From Marinomonas sp. MED121 (GTDB lineage: Bacteria > Pseudomonadota > Gammaproteobacteria > Pseudomonadales > Marinomonadaceae), in assembly GCF_000153025.1 (NCBI RefSeq), contig NZ_CH672429.1, forward strand, positions 3,822-67,821: 64,000 nt of DNA. The letters run 5' to 3'. Shown here one piece after another: positions 55,245-62,036 of this stretch. The notes beneath the pieces were generated by a model. It had not been told where the DNA came from, did no database searches, and saw only the letters and a list, made by a program, of their open reading frames with translations. The position numbers and the translations under genes were made by a program. Within the stretch, counting starts at the first letter, position 1. Every line of letters starts with the position of its first letter.

Positions 55245-56717
55245 TTACTGATCCAAACGCCCAACAAGTGACAATTCGAAATTAGCACCCATGTATTTGA
55301 AGTGAGGGCGAACAGCCAAAGACACCTGGTACCAACCTGGATCGCCTTCAACATCATGCACTTCAATTTTTGCAGCACGAAGAGGACGACGACTACGAAC
55401 ATCTGCTGGTGGGTTTTCTTGGTCAGCAACATATTGCTTAATCCAACCATTCAGCTCACGCTCAAGATCTTGTCTTTCTTTCCAAGAACCTATTTGTTCA
55501 CGCTGTAACACTTTGATGTAATGCGCTAGACGGTTAATAATCATCATATAAGGTAGTTGTGTACCTAGTTTGTAATTAGTTTCCGCCTCTTTCCCTTCTT
55601 TAGTATTTGGGAAAATTTTAGGCTTTTGAATAGAGTTCGCCGCAAAGAAAGCAGCATTATCACTACCCTTACGCATGGTAAGACCAATAAAGCCTTCTTC
55701 AGAAAGCTCGAAATCTTTACGATCAGTGATCAGTACTTCAGTTGGAATTTTAGAATGCAAAGCACCCATAGATTCAAAAACATGTACTGGTAGATCTTCA
55801 ACGGCACCACCACTTTGAGGACCAATCACATTTGGACACCAGCGGTATTTTGCAAAACTGTCAGTCAGACGGGTTGCAAAAGCAAAGGCCGTATTACCCC
55901 ACAAATAGCTTTCATGGGAATCACTAACACTTTCTGTGTAGTTGAATTCTTTGATCGGATTTTCAACAGGGTCATAAGGAACCCTTAATAAAAAGCGCGG
56001 CGCGGTAAGGCCAATATAGCGAGCATCTTCAGTCTCTCTCAATGAACGCCATTTTGTGTATTTAGGGCTTTCAAAGGTAGACTTAAGGTCTTTAATATTG
56101 GAAATTTCTTCAAAGGAATCAACCCCGAAGAACTCTGGTGCCACACCAGAAATAAAAGGTGCATGTGCCATAGCACCCACACTACCAACATATTGCAAAA
56201 GCTTCATATCAGGTGTTGATGGCGTAAAGGCATAATGACCGATAATCGCACCAACAGGCTCACCACCAAACTGGCCGTAACCGGCAGAATACACATGCTT
56301 ATACAGACCTGATTGCGTTGTTTCTGGTGCAAATTCAAAATCTTCTAGCAACTCATCCTTGGTCGCATGCAAGAGTTCAATTTTAATATTCTCTTTAAAG
56401 TCAGTACGATCAATCAGCAACTTAAGTCCACGCCAAGCAGATTCCATCTGCTGCACAGACTCATTGTGCAAAATCGCATCAACCTGCGTACCAATCTTTT
56501 TATCTAGCTCAACAAGCATTTGGTCAACTAATGACTTATTGACGATATCAATCGTTTGGCCAGAACCTAAAAGGTTCTCGATAAAGGCAGTCACCCCTTT
56601 TTTAGCAACGCCGTAACCTTCTTCATCAGGCGCCATTTTCGTTTGCGCCATGATCTCATCTAGCAAACCGATTTGAGATTGACCCTGTTGTTCTACTACC
56701 TGTTCTTGTTCAGACAT
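55245..56717 (-). CDS. tssC: T6SS contractile sheath large subunit TssC (VipB)
   Basis: A 490-residue sheath protein with the family blocks VQQMESAWRGLKLLIDRTDF, PVGAIIGHYAF, LQYVGSVGAMAHAPFISGVAPEFFG, KWRSLRETEDARYIGLTAPRFLLRVPY, YLWGNTAFAFATRL and the C-terminal handle region. With TssB it forms the sheath whose contraction propels the Hcp tube. The gap from tssB is 42 bases. Confidence 0.97.
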   Translation of the reverse strand: MSEQEQVVEQQGQSQIGLLDEIMAQTKMAPDEEGYGVAKKGVTAFIENLLGSGQTIDIVNKSLVDQMLVELDKKIGTQVDAILHNESVQQMESAWRGLKLLIDRTDFKENIKIELLHATKDELLEDFEFAPETTQSGLYKHVYSAGYGQFGGEPVGAIIGHYAFTPSTPDMKLLQYVGSVGAMAHAPFISGVAPEFFGVDSFEEISNIKDLKSTFESPKYTKWRSLRETEDARYIGLTAPRFLLRVPYDPVENPIKEFNYTESVSDSHESYLWGNTAFAFATRLTDSFAKYRWCPNVIGPQSGGAVEDLPVHVFESMGALHSKIPTEVLITDRKDFELSEEGFIGLTMRKGSDNAAFFAANSIQKPKIFPNTKEGKEAETNYKLGTQLPYMMIINRLAHYIKVLQREQIGSWKERQDLERELNGWIKQYVADQENPPADVRSRRPLRAAKIEVHDVEGDPGWYQVSLAVRPHFKYMGANFELSLVGRLDQ

Positions 56718-56759
56718 ATCACTTTACCTTCAACATTCCTTATTAAAACACTCTAACCT

Positions 56760-57272
56760 TTACTCAGTTACTTCAGGCTCTTCAGCACTGCTTAGAAGCT
56801 CAAGTTCGGCTAGCAGTTTTTCACGTGACTCATCCGATGTAAGCAAGTCTTGCATACGAGAACGAAAAGCAGGCACATTACCAAGAGGACCTTTTAGAGC
56901 GACTAACGCTTCTCTTAACTCGATCAATTTATTTAGCTCTGGTACTTGCTTAACAATTGAATCAGGCGAGAAATCAGCTAAAGATTTAAATTCAAGATTT
57001 ACCGCTAAATCCTGACCTTCTTCATCAACCAATTTATTTGGAACAGAAGCACTGACAGACAATTCACTTTCACGCATAACAGATGTGAAATTATTCTTAT
57101 CAATTGAAATCGCTTCCCTATCTTCAATAGGTGCTTCTTCTGGGTGACCTTTAAAATCACCAATAACCAATGTTTTTAATGGCAATTCAATTTCTGACTG
57201 AACATCACCAGTATTTGGAACATACTTAATATTAATACGTTCTTTTGGGGCAACACTTTGTTCCTTTGACAT
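56760..57272 (-). CDS. tssB: T6SS contractile sheath small subunit TssB (VipA)
   Basis: A 170-residue protein with the TssB signatures KERINIKYVP, ELPLKTLVIGDFKG and LAVNLEFKSLADFSPDSIVKQVPEL, and a C-terminal segment LGNVPAFRSRMQDLL. It is the first gene of the long structural row, which runs without strong terminators to vasL. Its upstream region has no sigma-54 site that I can find. Confidence 0.96.
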   Translation of the reverse strand: MSKEQSVAPKERINIKYVPNTGDVQSEIELPLKTLVIGDFKGHPEEAPIEDREAISIDKNNFTSVMRESELSVSASVPNKLVDEEGQDLAVNLEFKSLADFSPDSIVKQVPELNKLIELREALVALKGPLGNVPAFRSRMQDLLTSDESREKLLAELELLSSAEEPEVTE

Positions 57273-57786
57273 ACCTTCCCTTTAACTCCAATTTGTTTAA
57301 ATGTAATTTCATTTACATAAAATCACACTGAATTCCATTTAATAAATCCGCTAAGCACTTTTTAAATGCGATGCAGAGGTTATCAACAAATATTTTGTTT
57401 TCAATAGCCAATTTCCTACAAAAATACAAAAAACACACAAAGCGAAGAAATAAGATTCGCTACACATTTATCACGATTTTTACATAGAAATATGCTTTTT
57501 ATTTATAAAAACTCATATTTTTCATCGATTTATTGTGAATATTAGCTTTATCGAAATTAGATAACATTCAAAAAAGAACTTATCAGCAATAAAATATTAC
57601 TAGAAAAAAAATAAAAATTTACTCAACTTTAGTGCTAGTTATTTATAAAAAATAACACTTTATAACTTTTGTTATATTAAAAATTTCGTATTTTTATTAA
57701 CTAAAAATTACATTAAAAATGAATTTTGCTCACCACCTTATAAACTGCACCATTTCTACACATTTCAAATAATTAAAAACCAAAAA
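57273..57786. promoter_or_regulatory. AT-rich regulatory region upstream of tssB
   Basis: More than 500 bases, very AT-rich with many A- and T-runs, and without a gene. It must hold the promoter of the tssB-vasL row. I scanned it for GG-N10-GC on the minus strand and found no -24/-12 match. An inverted repeat ATGTAA-N6-TTACAT at 57301-57318 lies about 30 bases in front of the tssB start and could be an operator. DNA this AT-rich is a typical target for H-NS-like silencing proteins, which is an inference. Confidence 0.5.
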
Positions 57787-57817
57787 AAACCACATGCCGA
57801 TTAAGGTCATGTGGTTT
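57787..57817 (-). terminator. Intrinsic terminator of hcp
   Basis: AAACCACATG pairs with CATGTGGTTT around an 11-nt loop. On the minus strand it is followed by eight Ts, about 60 bases after the hcp stop codon. It separates hcp from the tssB row, so tssB needs its own promoter. Confidence 0.85.
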
Positions 57818-57874
57818 CTTTTAAATAAGATTAAATTATATTATTTAATCTTAAGCATAATTTATAATAATAAC

Positions 57875-58393
57875 TTATGCTTCTACAGGCGCTCTCCAGT
57901 CATCAGAACCAGATGTTCCTGCAACTGTGTGTTCCCAATCAACTTTACGGTATGCTAAAGATACTTCGACTAGCTGAGTGAACTCAGACTTAGCAGTGTC
58001 TTGGCAATGAGGCATTTTACAATCAATATTAACAATGGTTGCATCCGTTAATTTTGTTGAGAAGAAATGCTCTTGCTTACCTTCAACTGACGTGCGGTAC
58101 CACTTCAATTCAACAGTAGGAAGCGCTTCACCAGATGCCAATGCGTTATACATTAGAGGTACTGATTTGTTTAGTGCTACTGTAAATTTGAAAGGCTTAT
58201 GTACACGTTGACCAGCTGGTTGACCAGACTGAGGGTCTGTAGGAACAGTTACGATGTGATCGAACTGCTGAACTAGCATCTCATCTTCGTGACCTTCTAC
58301 ATAAATATTACCGACAGAATCTGCAGTGAATGAACCTGCTGTGATGTTACCTTGTGTGTTACCTTCAATCGCAATGTAGCATGGAGTTGGCAT
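57875..58393 (-). CDS. hcp: T6SS tube protein Hcp (TssD)
   Basis: A 172-residue protein strikingly similar to V. cholerae Hcp as I remember it: MPTPCYIAIEGNTQG, EGHEDEMLVQQFDH, TVPTDPQSGQPAGQRVHKPF, VELKWYRTS and GTSGSDDWR. Hcp hexamers stack into the inner tube expelled by sheath contraction and also carry effectors. It is a single-gene transcript: sigma-54 promoter about 75 bases upstream, terminator downstream. Confidence 0.97.
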   Translation of the reverse strand: MPTPCYIAIEGNTQGNITAGSFTADSVGNIYVEGHEDEMLVQQFDHIVTVPTDPQSGQPAGQRVHKPFKFTVALNKSVPLMYNALASGEALPTVELKWYRTSVEGKQEHFFSTKLTDATIVNIDCKMPHCQDTAKSEFTQLVEVSLAYRKVDWEHTVAGTSGSDDWRAPVEA

Positions 58394-58466
58394 AATATAA
58401 TCCTTATAAATGTGAACCGCAGTTCCTTAAAAAATGACGTCTTACTCATGTAGACACCCCTATAAA

Positions 58467-58481
58467 GCAACCCACATGCCA
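58467..58481 (-). promoter_or_regulatory. Sigma-54 (-24/-12) promoter of hcp
   Basis: The minus strand reads TGGCATGTGGGTTGC: GG and GC exactly 10 bases apart, against the consensus TGGCACG-N4-TTGC (one mismatch). Transcription should start near 58455, giving an hcp leader of about 60 nt. The activator is probably VasH. Confidence 0.85.
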
Positions 58482-58600
58482 AAAAATAAAAACAAACAAA
58501 ACATATTTATAAGCCATTGATTTTAAATGATTATATTTTTTATTTTTTTAAATTTTTAAATTTCTCTACACTCTTTTTAACTTTTATTAAGCAACTAATT

Positions 58601-58615
58601 GCTTGGCCCACAAGC
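58601..58615. promoter_or_regulatory. Candidate upstream activator site for hcp
   Basis: GCTTG-GCCCA-CAAGC is a 5+5 bp inverted repeat about 150 bases upstream of the predicted hcp start, the usual distance for a sigma-54 enhancer site. The word AAGCCATTG, which overlaps its right arm, occurs again at 58511-58519. No VasH consensus is available to me, so this is tentative. Confidence 0.3.
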
Positions 58616-58704
58616 CATTGTTTGCTTAAGAGTAATATCTTGCTTCTAATCCAAAGACAAACACACGAGATGAGAGGCTCTCTTTAATATTTTATAGCTG
58701 ACGG

Positions 58705-58847
58705 AATGCTGAAATGCTGAAATGCTGAAATGCTGAAATGCTGAAATGCTGAAATGCTGAAATGCTGAAATGCTGAAATGCTGAAATGCTGAAATGCTGA
58801 AATGCTGAAATGCTGAAATGCTGAAATGCTGAAATGCTGAAATGCTG
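58705..58847. repeat. Octanucleotide tandem repeat (AAATGCTG)x17
   Basis: Seventeen perfect consecutive copies of AAATGCTG occupy 58712-58847, preceded by one imperfect copy (58705-58711). There are no interruptions. The complementary unit is CAGCATTT. The array lies between the PAAR gene and the hcp promoter, outside any credible gene. It is a simple-sequence repeat, not CRISPR (no spacers). Confidence 0.97.
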
Positions 58848-58852
58848 AAAAT

Positions 58853-58879
58853 TTGACCTCTCTTAGTATAAGAGGTCAA
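58853..58879 (-). terminator. Hairpin after the PAAR gene, likely terminator of vgrG-PAAR
   Basis: TTGACCTCT pairs with AGAGGTCAA around a 9-nt loop, and ATTTT follows on the minus strand. It starts 22 bases after the PAAR stop codon and abuts the octanucleotide array. Confidence 0.55.
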
Positions 58880-58901
58880 GACTTTCGTTAACCAGAATGC
58901 T

Positions 58902-59186
58902 TCAACCTACATTCACCGTGCCGCCACCTGTTAACGCGCCACCACACCCCACCGGATCACCACTTCTTGCCACAGGTTTGCCATCTGCAAATACACTTCC
59001 AGATCCCCCTGCAATAGCACGCCCATGGGGTGGATGCTTAGGCTTTGAATGTTGCTCAAGTGGGTCTCCTAACCTTGCAATCGCAGCACCATCTGCTTTC
59101 ACCGTACCTGACCCTGCTGTAATTGCTGTGGGTGGAAAACCATCATGATCCAAACCCTGATCCCCAACCTTTGCGGCATTACCCAT
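58902..59186 (-). CDS. T6SS PAAR-domain spike tip protein
   Basis: A 94-residue stand-alone PAAR protein: three repeats of the beta-cone pattern (ITAGSGTVKADGAAIARLGDP, IAGGSGSVFADGKPVARSGDP, LTGGGTVNVG), with His and Cys residues for the tip metal. PAAR sharpens the VgrG spike and may carry effectors; this one has no extension, so it is structural or recruits a separate effector. It is 28 bases after vgrG. Confidence 0.92.
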   Translation of the reverse strand: MGNAAKVGDQGLDHDGFPPTAITAGSGTVKADGAAIARLGDPLEQHSKPKHPPHGRAIAGGSGSVFADGKPVARSGDPVGCGGALTGGGTVNVG

Positions 59187-59214
59187 AAGTTAAATCCTTT
59201 TAAAATTTTAGACA

Positions 59215-61059
59215 CTAATTAAGATTAATGGCAGCGCCAGAAACATGCACCCCAGCCGCATCCACTTTAACAAAGCTTCCTCCCGCAGACAGGGTGATTT
59301 CATTACCGGCATCAATGACGACATTTGAAGCCCCGGTTAATGCGATATCAAGACCCGCATCCAGCAATAAGGCCTTGGCTTGCTTACGCTGCAAGTTTGC
59401 AGCAACATCACTCTCCTTATTACCTTTAACTTTCACTCTTTGCTCCGCTTCCACTTTGAGGTGATGATTGGCATTTACCGTTTGACTGCGATTATTTTCA
59501 ATCGCCAAATGCACATCATGATCGACCGTATCAATACGATCATTCAAAACGGTCAAATTTAAATCCTTTTGCGCAATAACAGAAATCAGCTCTTGCTCAG
59601 CTTGATCTTCAAATGCAATTTCATTATATCCCTCACCTTGATGACTCTGGGTACGCAAGACCGTTTTGCTCATATGTTCAGGCAGTGCATAAGGCGGTAA
59701 ACTCATCGCATTAAAAGCGCGCCCTGTAATAATAGGCTGATCAGGATCACCCTCAAGATATTCAACAACAACCTCATGACCAATGCGCGGCATACTCACA
59801 ACACCGTACATGGACCCAGCCCAAAGACTTGAAACTCTGACCCAACAACTAGCAAGGTCATCACCATTAGCATACCTATCCCAAGGAAATTGTACTTTAA
59901 CTCGCCCAAACTCATCACAGTAAATCTCTTCACCTTCAGGCCCAACCACAATTGCAATTTGGGCACCGTCAATTCTGGGTTTACCATTAATATCAGCCCG
60001 CCAGCTCATCTCACTAGGAATAACTTCCACCTTATTTCGGTAATAAGTCAGACCTTCTCCCCCCATTTCTTCCAATGCTTGGGGCTGCTCGCCTTTATGG
60101 ACAACGCGAGTCAGTAACCAATCTTGATTACAATCATCATCAGGATGGCGCTCAAGTAGCATTTTTGCGCCAGCAGTAAGACTTGCAATATTAGATTGAG
60201 CCAAGGCAATTGCTGAGTGCTTTCGTAAAGATTGAAGTCGATACAAGGTAAAAGCTTTGCCTGATTCATCTTCTTTGAAGCGTCCAGGTGCATCAAAAAA
60301 CTCATAATAATGACTTAAGGCATCGGTATTAGCCGTTTGTAAAAAAGAATAATCTGGCTGTTTGAAGCTGTAATCCTTTAAGGTCACATTAGATGGCGCA
60401 ATCTGATCTAAACGTTTAAAGGCTTGAACAAAAGGTGCCCCTTTTCCACCTGCCGCATTGGCATTATAAGCGCAGGTTTCACTGATATTAGGTAAAGCCT
60501 GATTATTATCACTAAATATTAAGGTGTGTTTTTCTGCCACATGACTAAAGAAGAAAAACAAGCCTTCTTCGGCGGCAATTCGCTGAATAAAATCTAAGTC
60601 AGTTTCACGGTACTGGGCACAAAACTCACGCGGCTCACACTCTCTAAGCATTGAAAAAGCATAATCATCAATCCCCATTTCTTGGAGCAGAATTGAAATA
60701 ATCTCAGGCACAGTTTGCAGCTGGAAAATCCGGCTGTTTTGACGCAAACCAGAGCGACTTAAAGAAGGCACCATGATAAGCTGATAAAAAGTATGATGAT
60801 GACCTGTATCCCCTTGAGAGAACTGCTTAACAACCCCATGCCAGGTTTGCTGCTCTTCACCATCATTGAATACAGATAAACTGACACCCTTATCTAAAAT
60901 ATCCAACGGGCTATGATTTTCCACTCGGCTAGCTAGTTCCACCACAAACTCAAAAGGTTGAGAAAGTGATTCCACACCTTCAAACCCTCTAACCACAAAG
61001 GTATTTTCATCCATTCCTTCAATTTGAAGTGTAAAACGCAGTCCAGATTGCAATTCCAT
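59215..61059 (-). CDS. vgrG: T6SS spike protein VgrG (TssI)
   Basis: A 614-residue protein with gp27-like N-terminal domains ([18 protein letters not shown]...[40 protein letters not shown]-type block), the gp5 OB fold ([22 protein letters not shown]...[41 protein letters not shown]), and a C-terminal beta-needle ending [21 protein letters not shown]. There is no domain after the needle, so it is not an evolved VgrG. It starts a short vgrG-PAAR transcript with its own sigma-54 promoter. Confidence 0.96.
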   Translation of the reverse strand: [614 protein letters not shown]

Positions 61060-61376
61060 CTAACTAATCCATTCTAGTGATAACAATTTTTTTGCTAGTT
61101 GATCCCAAAGCAATTTCTTAGCCAATTATATAAAACGCTGTTCTCACTCAATTTTTTATAATGAACAAGGCATACAGAGCAAGATATTGCCCAGCGCGAG
61201 CCAGTTATTACCCAAAGTTAACAAAAACTCATCACCTAAAGATAAGCACAATTATTTCTACTTATTGGGGTTGGGGCTGTATGAATTTTTTTGATGTATT
61301 TTGTGAGCCGACAGCGTAAAGTTGCGCACTCGGTTTATATCTAATGACCTAAGTTATCAGCTAAAAAAGGATTTTT
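61060..61376. other. Divergent intergenic region between vgrG and the lipid cluster
   Basis: 317 bases without a gene. The vgrG sigma-54 promoter is at 61110-61124. On the other side AAGGA precedes the CDP-alcohol phosphotransferase start at 61377. I see no clear sigma-70 promoter for the latter and no other structure. Confidence 0.6.
61110..61124 (-). promoter_or_regulatory. Sigma-54 (-24/-12) promoter of vgrG
   Basis: The minus strand reads TGGCTAAGAAATTGC: GG and GC exactly 10 bases apart, with TGGC and TTGC both perfect. The predicted transcription start near 61098 leaves a leader of about 40 nt to the vgrG ATG. It shares architecture with the hcp promoter. Confidence 0.75.
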
Positions 61377-61973
61377 ATGTTAACCATTTATCAATTAAAA
61401 CCTAAGTTCCAAAACCTATTAAGACCCCTAGTGCAAAGCATGGCAAACTTAGGTATCAGCGCCAATCAAGTGACCTGGTTCGCCCTATTTCTATCCGCCT
61501 TTTTAGGGGCCGCTATCTATGTGACTAACGGCGCGTTTTGGGCCTTAATGCTACTACCTGTGGGCTTATTTATCAGAATGGCGCTTAATGCCATTGATGG
61601 CATGCTGGCACGTGAGCATAAGATGCAATCAAAAAAAGGCTCCATGCTAAATGAAATGACAGATGTTTTTTCTGACACTGTGATTTATTTGCCTTTTGCC
61701 TGGCTCCCTAACGCCCCAAGTAAGCTGATTATTGTCTTTGTTATTCTAAGTATTTTGGTCGAAATGTCTGGTGTCGTTGCCCAAACCATTAGCCAGACTA
61801 GACGTTATGATGGCCCAATGGGAAAAAGTGATAGAAGCTTTATTATGGGATTATTTTCTATGTTATTGGCATACGAAATGCTTACCGAGACCCTAGCAAC
61901 TTATTATTTCATTGTGGCCCTCATACTTAGCCTTTGTACTTTGTATAAACGCATGAGCAAAGGAATAAAATAA
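61377..61973 (+). CDS. CDP-alcohol phosphotransferase family membrane protein with altered active-site motif
   Basis: A 198-residue inner-membrane protein with about five to six hydrophobic helices. The family motif D-x2-DG-x2-AR-x8-G-x3-D-x3-D is recognisable at 71-96, but the first and third aspartates are Asn (Asn71, Asn92), while Asp74, Gly75, Ala78, Arg79, Gly88 and Asp96 are kept. Family members move a phosphoryl-alcohol group from a CDP-activated donor, making phosphatidylglycerol, phosphatidylserine, phosphatidylinositol and similar lipids. Its product is unknown. The genes behind it (hydrolase-methyltransferase, PAP2-like) point to a lipid-modifying pathway. The start is supported by AAGGA 5-6 bases upstream. 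Confidence 0.8.
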   Translation: MLTIYQLKPKFQNLLRPLVQSMANLGISANQVTWFALFLSAFLGAAIYVTNGAFWALMLLPVGLFIRMALNAIDGMLAREHKMQSKKGSMLNEMTDVFSDTVIYLPFAWLPNAPSKLIIVFVILSILVEMSGVVAQTISQTRRYDGPMGKSDRSFIMGLFSMLLAYEMLTETLATYYFIVALILSLCTLYKRMSKGIK

Positions 61974-62036
61974 ACCACAAAAATTAATCATTGATTCCAA
62001 TATTGGACAGAAAAACCTTAGATCAGGATGATAACT

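Noticed and set aside
58705-58847. CRISPR array
   Set aside because: The units are contiguous 8-mers with no spacers, and no cas genes are near.
58646-58879. A 77-codon minus-strand frame rich in FSISAFQH repeats across the octanucleotide array
   Set aside because: CAGCATTT repeated is free of stops in all three frames, so an open frame is automatic. The start is a TTG inside the PAAR-side hairpin with no ribosome site. I treat the array as noncoding.
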